64,000 nucleotides of DNA from Nematopogon swammerdamellus (Eukaryota > Arthropoda > Insecta > Lepidoptera > Adelidae), in contig OX336336.1 of the NCBI GenBank assembly GCA_946902875.1, positions 3,318,545 through 3,382,544 of the forward strand, in the 5' to 3' direction. The number at the start of each line of letters is the position of its first letter. The stretch's first letter is position 1. This document shows, piece after piece, positions 14,001 through 26,000 of the stretch. Position numbers and translations under genes: made by a program. The notes beneath the pieces are model-generated. The model saw nothing but the letters and a program-made list of their open reading frames with translations. It was not told where the DNA came from and did no database searches.

Positions 14001-17000
14001 ACTCGCTAACTACTCGCATATTTCAACCAATTGGTTGATAGTCCGGTCGCCCGTAGAACATTCATATTACCAAAAAGGTTACCGCTTGGCTTAGTGAAAT
14101 TGTTATAAATTACGGCATTTTAAACACAAAAACCCAAGTCTTAAAGATCGCGAATGGGCGCAACCGTATTCGGTGACAAGTCGAAAATCGCCAAAAATGT
14201 CGGTAAATTATTTTTTGAGGTTACCGATTCTTTTCACTATAGTTATGTTCTCCAGCTTATTTCAATTACCACACGTCATCGTAAGACCATGGCAAGTGGG
14301 CATACACTGGTTTAAGACCACATGAAGTCAGCCGATTTTGACGTTAAATTACTTTTTGAGGTTACCGCTTCAAATTTATACAGCAGCTAATAGACCCTCT
14401 GTACAAACCACATACCCAATTTAAGACCCTTTCTGTGGGCGCTTTAGATTTTAAGACCCATTTTGTCGGCGAAGAAAAATTAAAAAAAATTGTATTAAAG
14501 TACGTAAATACATACATAATGTACATACCACACGCTGTATTCCGACAATCAGAGTAAGCAGAGTAATCGGCGTTGTGCTGCAAGTACACCTATAAGTCCT
14601 GTTGCCCGTAGAACATTCATATTACCAAAAAGGTTACCGCTTGGCTATGTGAAATTGTTATAAATTACGCCATTTTAAACACAAAAGCCCAAATCTGAAA
14701 GATCGCAAATGGGCGCAACCATATTCGGTGACAAGTCAAAAATTTCCAAAAATTTCAGTAATTTACTTTTCGAGGTTACCGCTTCTTTTCACTGTAGTTA
14801 TGTTCTCCAGCTTATTTCAATTACCACACGTCATCGTAAGACCATCGCAAGTGGGCATACACTGATTTAAGACCACATGAAGTCAGCCGATTATGACGAT
14901 AATTTACTTTTTGAGGTTACCGCTTCAAATTTATACAGCAGCTAATAGACCCTCTGTACAAACCACATACCCAATTTAAGACCCTTTCTGTGGGCGCTTT
15001 AGATTTTAAGACCCATTTTGTCGGCGAAGAAAAATTTAATTTTTTTTTATTAAAGTACGTAAATACATACATAATGTACATAACATACCACACGCTGTAT
15101 TCCGACAATCAGGGTAAGCAGAGTAATCGGCGTCGTGCTGCAAGTACACCTATAAGTCCTGTTGCCCGTAGAACATTCATATTACCAAAAAGGTTACCGC
15201 TTGGCTATGTGAAATTGTTATAAATTACGCCTTTTTAAACACAAAAGCCCAAATCTGAAAGATCGCAAATGGGCGCAACCATATTCGGTGACAAGTCGAA
15301 AATTTCCAAAAATTTCAGTAATTTACTTTTCGAGGTTACCGCTTCTTTTCACTGTAGTTATGTTCTCCAGCTTATTTTAATTACCACACGTCATCGTACG
15401 ACCATGGCAAGTGGGCATACACTGATTTAAGACCACTTGAAATGAGCCGATTTTGACGTTAAATTACTTTTTGAGGTTACCGCTTCAAATTTATACAGCA
15501 GCTAATAGACCCTCTGTACAAACCACATACCCATTTTAAGACCCTTTCTGTGGGCGCTTTAGATTTTAAGACCCATTTTGTCGGCGAAGAAAAATTTCAA
15601 AAAGTTGTATTAAAGTACGTAAATACATACATAATGTACATACCACACGTTGTATTCCGACAATCAGGGTAAGCAGAGTAATCGGCGTTGTGCTGCAAGT
15701 ACACCTATAAGTCCTGTCGCCCGTAGAACATTCATATTACCAAAAAGTTACCGCGTGGCTATGTGAAATTGTTATAAATTACGCCATTTTAAACACAAAA
15801 CCCCAAATCTGGAAGATCGCAAATGGGCGCAACCATATTCGTGACAAGTCAAAAATCTCCAAAAATGTCAGTAATTTACTTTTCGAGGTTACCGCTTCTT
15901 CTGACAGTAATTATGTTCTCCAGCTTATTTCAATTACCACACGTCATCGTAAGACCATGGCAAGTGGGCATACACTGATTTAAGACCACATGAAGTCAGC
16001 CGATTTTTAAGATAATTTACTTTTTGAGGTTACCGCTTCAAATTTATACAGCAGCTAATAGACCCTCTGTACAAACCACATACCCATTTTAAGACCCTTT
16101 CTGTGGGCGCTTTAGATTTTAAGACCTATTTTGTCGGCGAAGAATAATTTAAAAAAATTGTATTAAAGTACGTAAATACATACATAATGTACATACCACA
16201 CGCTGCATTCCGACAATCGGGGTGAGCAGAGTAATCGGCGTTGTGCTGCAAGTACACCTAGTCCTCTCGCCCGTAGAACATTCATATTACCAAAAAAAGG
16301 TTACCCCTTGGTTATGTGAAATTGTTATAAATTACGCCATTTTAAACACAAAAACCCAAGTCTGAAAGATCGCAAATGGGGGCAACCATATTCGGTGACA
16401 AGTCAAAAATCTCCAAAAATATCAGTAATTTACTTTTCGAGGTTACCGCTTCTTTTCACTATAGTTATAATGTGCAGCTTATTTCAATTACCACACGTCA
16501 TCGTAAGACCATGGCAAGTGGGCATACACTAATTTATGACCAGATGAAGTCAGACGATTTTGACGATAATTTACTTTTTGAGGTTACCGCTTCAAATTTA
16601 TATAGCAGTTAATAGACCCTCTGTCCAAATCACATACCTATCTTCAGACTCTTTCTGTGGGCGCTTTAGATTTTAAGACCTATTTCGTCGGCAAAGAAAA
16701 CTTTCAAAAAATTGTATTAAAATACGTACATACATAAATATGTACTGTCATTCAGTTGGTTGTGTTACACAGCGGTACCACCGATTAATGTACATAATAT
16801 GTATGTTTATTATATACATATATATGCTTATTAAAATATTTATGTAGTATTCCTATGTAGTGTATCATACATATTTCTTTACAGTTCACAACACAACACA
16901 TTGCCACTAACTATTCTTGTTCGCCTGCATGTACTTCTCCCACATCCCAAAGGTTAGTTAGAATAGAATGTCTCGCGGCATTAAGCTCGCCTGTTGTACC

Positions 17001-20000
17001 TAATTTTTATAAATTGGTGTTCAATAAAGAATATATACATGTTGGTGCATGGATTTGATTACCAAATTCAAAGTTTCGTTTAAGGTAATACCTAGAAATA
17101 TTATAACAATGTTGCTTTAAAGGCTTTACAATGCTTAATTACGAGGGAAATGCCTGAATGTATTGCTCCCATTGAATTAAAATTCGAATTTCCATTCTGA
17201 TTTGAATGATGTAGAGTTAGGGCGAGCCACTGATGGCGGCGCTTCTGACTGAGAAATGAGCACGTAGCTAAATTGTGTGTGTGGTCGACGTGCACCCACT
17301 ATGCTTATTAGCCGCAAGTCACAAAGACCCTAACCCACCTCGGTGGACGGAGACGGCGCGGTGTAACGGCTGGTGGGGTGGTGTACGGAGACTTGTTCTG
17401 CATGGGCAGATGGAATCGCATGGGCGATTGGTAGTCACATGGGTGACTTGGGCCGTGTGATCGGCAGTGATGGTCACGTGGTTGACCTGATGAATCGCAT
17501 GGGCGATTGTGTGGTGTTCACATGGTTGACCGGCCGTATGTTCAGCATGGTTCGCATGGGCGACATGTTGTTGCATGGGCAACAGTGATGAGTGGTGGAG
17601 TGTTCATCGTTATGTTTTGTTTGCTGATATTTTTGGAGCCGAAATTTGGGAGCAAGGCATTGTTGGTATGTTTAGACTTGAAATCTAGTCTTTGCTTACT
17701 TAATAATTTGAAAGCACTTTGAATTAAAAACTGTGTTGTTTAGTGTTAGCAACCCAAGTTTATGCTGATGAGCTTTAGCTTTTCATTGCTTACCATTTGC
17801 ATTTTCAGTGTGAAGTTCTACTGTGAACTGAACAGTTTGATCAACATGAAAAGAAAAGTTGCAGCCTCTGCAGGCTTTACCCCATCTTTGAGGTCAGGAT
17901 TGGCCGAGGCGGGTTTTCTTTCTGTTTTATTTGTGCATGTGTCTTATGTTGCGACAGGCATTTCACACGAGGACGTGTGATGGCCAGGATGGCCGTGTCG
18001 GAGTGTGAGCTCAGGAGCGTTTGACAAGGTTCCTGGGCATGGTCGTGAGGGGTGCGGCGTGCGGGGAGAGGAAAGGACCAACGCGCGCGATGCGTAGCTG
18101 AACAATAACAGTCTAACCTCGGACGGTGCCTGTGACGCGGCGCATGCGCGCAGCCCCACGAACTTGCCAGCTTACACCTGCGGCTGTGGTCTTCCTGATT
18201 GTATCTGTTGTTAAGTGTACCTGCCTGGAAAGTGCATAGTGTCTTGTGTAAGGGTTGCTCGAGCTACAGCGCCTACACCCTAGTTGAAGAGGATTGGGCG
18301 GAAATGAAGACTGTGCAGCCGCCCAACCCTGCCGCCCAAGAAACCTACCCTGCCTGCTCCGACATACATATACATGTACATACCACACGCTGTATTCCGA
18401 CAATCCGGGTAAGAAGAGTAATGGGCGTTGTGCTGCAAGAACACCGATAAATTATAGCTCAACACCGAAGGTTTAGCAAAGTAATCGAACAAGATAACGA
18501 TCGAGCAGCAAGTAAGCACAAAAACCCACCTGCTGCATGATGGAAGGACCGTGCCAGGGTGAGAGGTGCCTACCCTGTCGCCCTTGAGCACGGCATCTTG
18601 CCCTTATCCCTTTTACGACATGCACGGGAAGAGATGCAGTGGAGCTGGTATAAACGTTCTGTTATAAACCTGATACTATATGTATTACCATGCAATAGAA
18701 TATAGGAGCACTACAACGTTCGTCATTCATCTCGCCACCCGCGCTCATGTGGAAATTACTGCAATGCAACGTCGCATTATCGCACTTTACCTAAAACTAC
18801 GTCGCAGATTTTTGCGATGCGATGTCGCACCGTCAGTCGCACCGCGCACCGCACGCGTACTCCGCCCGCAGTGATGTAAATTTAGTGAAACTAGATGCCG
18901 CCGACCTTTGTAAGTTTTACCTACGGTTAAATAATGTGTAATTTTTTCTAACAATGAGTGGAAAGACATGTCTGGAACTATTATAAATTTTACAGAAAAA
19001 TGTTTGAATAAGTGTAAAAAGTGTTTGTCCAACCAAATATAGAAGAATTCGTTTGCCAGACGATGTGTCGTCAGAAATTGGTTAGCTTATTCGTATAAGT
19101 TCATATTTTACAAAGAAACTAAGTTTACTCGTATTTATACAAATATGTAAAACTCAAATTTTAGGAATTTCGAACGAGCTCTCCTAACGAACGGACCGCG
19201 GCGAGTCACGACGCTTCTTAACAAAACAAAAACTAAGCTCTAATCTAAAATGTTCTACGGGCGACAGGACTAGGTGTACTTGCAGCACAACGCCGATTAC
19301 TCTGCTTACCCTGATTGTCGGAATGCAGCGTGTGGTATGTACATTATGTATGTATTTACGTACTTTAATACAATTTTTTGAAATTTTTCTTCCCGACAAA
19401 ATGGGTCTTAAAATCTAAAGCGCCCACAGAAAGTGTCTTAAAATGGGTATGTGGTTTGTACAGAGGGTCTATTAGCTGCTGTATAAATTTGAAGCGGTAA
19501 CATCAAAAAGTAAATTATCGTCAAAATCGGCTGACTTCATGTGGTCTTAAATCAGTGTATGCCGACTTGCCATGGTCTTACGATGACGTGTGGTAATTGA
19601 AATAAGCTGAAGAACATAACTACAGTGAAAAGAAGCGGTATCCTCGAAAAGTAAATTACTGAAATTTTTGGAGATTTTCGACTTGTCACCGAATATGGTT
19701 GCGCCCATTTGCGATCTTTCAGATTTGGGTTTTCGTGTTTAAAATGGCGTAATTTATAACAATTTCACACAGCCAAGCGGTAATCTTTTTGGTAATAGGA
19801 ATGTTCTACGGGCGAGAGGACTAGGTGTACTTGCAGCACAACGCCGATTACTCTGCTTACCCTGTTTGTCGGAATGCAGCGTGTGGTATGTACATTATGT
19901 ATGTATTTACGTACTTTAATACCATTTTTTGAAATTTTTCTTCGCCGACAAAATGGGTCTTCAAATCTAAAGCGCCCACAGAAATGGTCTTAAAATGGGT

Positions 20001-23000
20001 ATGTGGTTTGTACAAAGGGTCTATTAGCTGCTGTATAAATTTGAAGCGGTAACCTCAAAAAGTAAATTATCTTAAAAATCGGCTGACTTCATGTGGTCTT
20101 AAATCAGTGTATGCCCACTTGCCATGGTCTTTCGATGACGTGTGGTAATTGAAATAATCTGGAGAACATAACTACAGTGAGAAGAAGCGGTAACCTCGAA
20201 AAGTAAATTACTGAAATTTTTGAAGATTTTTGACTTGTCACCGAATATGGTTGCGCCCATTTGCGATCTTTCAGATTTGGGTTTTAGTATTTAAAATGGC
20301 GTAATTTATAACAATAAGCGGTAACCTTTTTGGTAATACATGTTCTATGGGCGACAGGACTAGGTGTACTTGCAGCACAACGCCGATTACTCTGCTTACC
20401 CTGATTGTCGGAATACAGCGTGTGGTATGTACATTATGTATGTATTTACGTACTTTAATACCATTTTTTTTTATTTTTCTTCGCCGACAAAATGGGTCTT
20501 AAAATCTAAAGCGCCCACAGAAAGGGTCTTAAAATGGGTATGTGGTTTGTACAGAGTGTCTATTAGCTGCTGTACAAATTTGAAGCGGTAACCTCAAAAA
20601 GTAAATTATCGTCAAAATCGGCTGACTTCATGTGGTCTTAAATCAGTGTATGCCCACTTGCCATGGTCTTACGATGACGTGTGGTAATTGAAATAAGCTG
20701 GAGAACATAACTACAGTGAAAAGAAGCGGTAACCTCGAAAAGTAAATTACTGAAATTTTTGGACATTTTCGACTAGTCACCGAATATGGTTGCGCCCATT
20801 TGCGATCTTTCAGATTTGGGCTTTTGTGTTTAAAATAGCGTAATTTATAACAATTTCACATGGCCAAGCGGTAACCTTTTTGGTAATATGAATGTTCTAC
20901 GGGCGACAGGACTTTTAGGTGTACTTGCAGCACAACGCCGATTACTCTGCTTACCCTGATTGTCGGAATACAGCGTGTGGTATGTACATTATGTATGTAT
21001 TTACGTACTTTAATACATTTTTTTTAAATTGTTCTTCGTCGATAAAATGGGTCTTAAAATCTAAAGCGCCCACAGAAAGGGTCTTAAAATGGGTATGTGG
21101 TTTGTACAGAGGGTCTATTAGCTGCTGTATAAATTTGAAGCGGTAACCTCAAAAAGTAATTTAACGTCAAAATCGGCTGACTTCATGTGGTCTTAAACCA
21201 GTATATGCCCACTTGCCATGGTCTTACGATGACGTGTGGTAATTGAAATAAGCTGCAGAACATAACTACAGTGAAAAGAAGCGGTAACCTCGAAAAGTAA
21301 ATTACTGAAATTTTTGGAAATTTTCGACTTGTCACCGAATATGGTTGCGCCCATTTGCGATCTTTCAGATTTGGGTTTTCGTGTTTAAAATGGCGTAATT
21401 TATAACAATTTCACACAGCCAAGCGGTAATCTTTTTGGTAATATGAATGTTCTACGGGCGAGAGGACTAGGTGTACTGGCAGCACAACGCCGATTACTCT
21501 GCTTACCCTGTTTGTCGGAATGCAGCGTGTGGTATGTACATTATGTATGTATTTACGTACTTTAATACCATTTTTTGAAATTTTTCTTCGCCGACAAAAT
21601 GGGTCTTAAAATCTAAAGCGCCCACAGAAAGGGTCTTAAAATGGGTATGTGGTTTGTACAGAGGGTCTATTAGCTGCTGTATAAATTTGAAGCGGTAACC
21701 TCAAAAAGTAATTTAACGTCAAAATCGGCTGACTTCATGTGGTCTTAAACCAGTGTATGCCCACTTGCCATGGTCTTACGATGACGTGTGGTAATTGAAA
21801 TAAGCTGGAGAACATAACTATAGTGAAAAGAATCGGTAACCTCAAAAAGTAATTTACCGACATTTTTGGCGATTTTCGACTTGTCACCGAATACGGTTGC
21901 GCCCATTCGCGATCTTTAAGACTTGGGTTTTTGTGTTTAAAATGCCGTAATTTATAACAATTTCACTAAGCCAAGCGGTAACCTTTTTGGTAATATGAAT
22001 GTTCTACGGGCGACCGGACTATGAGTGAGATCGTTTCTCATACTGACATCGGCGAGTGAGTAACGCCGGTACAGGGGCTGATCGGGCATGCGCTCAAAAA
22101 GGGTCAAGTGCGTAGTGTCCGTAACCGACGACCATGTATGAAGAACATTATGATAGTGGAAGAGGCAGCAGAGGTGTGTCCGGTTCGTGGCACGTGGAGT
22201 GGAGATCCGTTGTCTCTGCCTACCGCACTGGGAAACAGGCTTGATGAATGTTGTTTATTGTTTATTGAGCATTCTTATGGCAGTGGGACTGCAATAGAAA
22301 TTGTTACAATTTATTCTATTTAATTATAGGCCGCGACACGGTACTTTTTATTAGGGCTCCGTATCCGTCGTACGGGTCATTATTACTAAGCCTACGCCGT
22401 CTGTCTGTCTGTCTGTCCGTCTGTCCGAGGGCTGTATCTCTTGAACCGTAATAGGTAGCCCGTTGAAATTTTCACAGAATATGTGTTATTGTGGCCGATA
22501 TAACAAGAAATAATAAAAATAACAAAAAGTGAAAAAAATCACGGGGGTTCCCATACAAGAAACTAAAAAGTGTATGCGCGCCATCTACCGAAAACATTAT
22601 GAAGCATTTTAACTAATCCATAGATGGCGTGAGTGGCGCTGAGCGTGACATGGCGATACGGAACCCGCGGTGCGCGAGTTCTTCTCGTTTCATGTAAACC
22701 AACATGGGTGGCTGTGCCGAGGGACCTGACCGAATGATTGATAGTGTACGGGCGCTGCAAAGGCATACCCCTAGGAGCCTGGAGTGGTGACTTCAATAAT
22801 TTCTAAGCCGATTGACACTTGTCAAGGAAACTATCAAAGGAAATTCCAACTCGTAACTTACCGCCCGTCTGAGAGTAGAAACGGCTTGTCGACCGCAGCT
22901 CTGGGCGGCGGAGGCTCTGCGTTCTCTGGACAACAAGAGGACATTCGAGACATCAGACCTCAGACATAAAATATACAATACCTATTGTTGGAAAGTATGT

Positions 23001-26000
23001 TGAAAGGGCTCTTAAAGCTTGACATTTGAAGGACGACGATTTATTGTTTATTATTTGTTCATCATTTTTAAGGCAGTTAGACTGGATTTTTTTTTCTTGG
23101 AATCTGACACGGTTGGCTTCATCACCTACAACATCCGTGATGTCAGCCCATAACACCGGGTGAACTAAGTGCCATGTCAGTGCTTCCCTTCATTTCATGT
23201 CGGCTACACTGAACTGGACGGAAAACACGAACTATTTACATAGCCGTTTCGACCGACATTTCATTCAGTGCGGTGGTAGCAACCCGGCCGGGATAAACCC
23301 TACCACCTAGGAAGGGACAGTTTTACGTGTAATCCGAACCACGGTCAGCCTCCAACGGGCACCCATCCAAGTACTGACCGCGCTCAGGCTTGCTTAACAG
23401 CAGCATGACAAATTCGTTTAATGAATCCCAACATTTTCAGTGAGAGTTTAATGATAGAAACGAAATGTTCTGTAAACATAAGTTTTGAAGAAAAAATAAC
23501 CACTAGATCACGTATGATGTTAACTTTTTGAAGGATATTACTATGTCAATGGAGTATTGAGTTTGAAGAGGGTGGCGTTTACGAGACTTAGGCCCACTTG
23601 CACCAACACGAATTTAAGATATAAACCAGCTTAACTCGTTAAGCTAGCACCCGTTGACTGTGGGAACCGCGTTTAAATCCATAACTCGCTACTTAACTCT
23701 AAACTCGTGTTGGTGCAAGTGGGCCTTAGGATCTATTATTAAGTTATAAGGTATGAAGTTATCTCGTGTCCATTTCTACCCGTCAAACTAACTTAACTTC
23801 GCAGCCGTCACTCACCTAGGCCGTTAGTTCTCGTGTTCTCGTCCACTTCGAGTTTCGCCTTGTTCTTCGGCGATAACCTGCCAAAGCAACATTCAAAGTT
23901 AGTCGGGACACATTCCTAGAACTGGTACAAGGTTCACAGTAGTGGTATAGGAGCGTGAACGGTTTGTTACCGAACAGTAAAAGGTCTTTCCCCGTTAGCA
24001 GGATGGCTCCTGCTAACGAGGAAAGGCTTTTACTTACACACTCTACTTTACGCCTAAGGCTACACAAAACTGAAAGTAAACACGAATTATATACATTGTC
24101 GTTTCGACTGACCTTTCACTAAGTGCATTGGTACCAACTCGGACGCGTTAAACCCTACCACCTAGTACGGTAAGAAGGAAAGAGACTTATAGTTTTGCGT
24201 GGAAACCGAACCACGGTCAGCCTCACCCGTCGAACTGTCTAGACGCTCACTAGAGAATACTACCACGTTTTACGAATTACGGCACATTTACCGCAAACCA
24301 TATGACCGCTGGGGTAGACGTACAAGCAAACATAGTGTGGAGTGCCCCCCTGGCTAGATGGACAGACAACCTATAAAGGTAGCCGGGAATGCATGGATGA
24401 GAAGATCTGAAGAGCGCGCGTGGTGGTGTGCCTTGAATAAGACCTATAATGTCCATCAGCGGACCGATACGAACTGATCATGATGATGATGAGTTTGTAG
24501 AGGCCTGCCATTGTTGCCTGCCACTGTACGCGCCCTTCCTTATCTTACTAAGGGGTAAAACAGGGCCGGATTAATGCAAATCCGTCACTCGTGAATGAAG
24601 GTTGTTCGTGACAAATTCGAGTACAGTCATGCTGTCTAATGAATGCTTAATAAACAATATACAATATACAACAACAGCTGTAGAAACAATTGGTTCCCTT
24701 AGCCTGTTTTGTAGGTACTACCATTGGTAATGCTTCGATGAACTGGCTTTCCTCATCGCTCCTAACCCGATTCGTATTCTTTATTCTTTATTCTTTATTT
24801 ATCATTCGTATGGTAGTACACTACGCTTGAATTTGTCCTGTTTAGTTTTTACAAGCCGGTTCGAATATCCGTCATACCCGCCAGACTCGCTCAGAACATC
24901 CATATGTTGCAACTCCTGAGAACGCATCGCCTTTCGAAATCGTTCCTATGTCGTACGGCGAAAATATGGAACGGTCTTCCGGTGTGTTCCCTGCTAATGA
25001 CAAACGGTGCCGGGTGTCCATAAAAAAAATTCTTCGTACTTTCCATCCGCCCAATGAAACGTTAGGTCTACACATGCCCGTTCCAGCACGGTCCCGGCAC
25101 AGGTTCACCATGCATAGAGACCCATAATACAATTCACTGATCTTCAAATAGCAGGTTAATAGCATTACTCCGCCTTCAAGCCGGACTGGCACCTCTTCGG
25201 AGGTAAAATTGGCTGCGTCTGAGTCTCCGACATCGAGCACAGACCGTAATTCCGGCGATTAAGCCATAGCCAACCCAACTAAGTCAGTTTACATCAAATC
25301 AAAGGAAGAAGTAAAAACAGCATTATACCTATGCAGCACGTGATGCGGTGTCAGCGAGCCCAGCAGATGCGGGCTGTGCGGATGGTGCGGGACGCAGGCG
25401 TGCGCGCGCATGCCTGCACCTTGCAGCACGCGGATACCCATCCGCACTGTGTTCCGCCGGGACACCTTGTCGTCCGCGCGGTCAGCTGCAACCAATGAAC
25501 CCCTTTCAACCATGGATCAACCATTGAACTTGCCAGTGTGGCAAGTGAAAAAGGTGGCCGCATAGCTCGGGGGTGTTCTCCTCTAGTCCAATATTAGCCA
25601 GTAATGATAATAATACCTACTCTACATGGGACCGGTCCATTATCACAGACAGGACTATTCTCGCGAACAGACCTGATATTGTGATAGTGGACCGGGAGGA
25701 GAGGCGCGCAACGCTCGTCGATATCGCCGTGCCGCATGATGGTAATCTCGTCTGTAAGGAAGCAGAGAAGATGTTAAAGTATCTGGATCTGCAGCACGAG
25801 GTTACCAAAATGTGGCCCGTCGACTCTACGATCGTTGTGCCCATAGTCGTTTCGACGCATGGGCTGATAGCAAAGAGCCTCGACGACCACCTTGAGAGGC
25901 TCTCGCTGAGTGGTTGGGTCAAGGGCCAGATCCAGAAGGCAGCCCTGCTCGACACTGCACGTATCGTCCGGAGGCTTCTCTCTTTGGGCCCCGACTATCG

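Larger units (their letters stand above)
13986..22071. mobile_element. Fold-back element: 8-kb inverted repeat made of two five-unit arrays
   Basis: The left arm (13986-16740) and right arm (19251-22071) are reverse complements. Each holds five tandem units of about 550-560 bp; left units start near 14041, 14596, 15156, 15711 and 16261. Both outer ends read TACCGGCGTTA(A)CTCACTCGC inwards. Flanks show a possible 9-bp duplication: CAGGGGGTC on the left, CAGGGGCTG on the right. A perfect GTACAGGGG pair also straddles the ends. The 2.5-kb centre has no transposase I can recognise. It lies in arrestin intron 7. Confidence 0.75.

Noticed and set aside
14362..21146. Recurring 60-77-codon frames (MYLQHNADYSAYPDCRNTA...) as a small gene family
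   Set aside because: They fall at the same place in each tandem unit on non-coding SINE-derived sequence and have no splice or promoter context.
1502..25485. Arrestin model joining exon 5 directly to exon 8 (470 residues)
   Set aside because: In frame, but it lacks the conserved KPFLLSDG strand. Two intervening exons with good splice sites and matching phase restore it. Kept only as a possible skip isoform.
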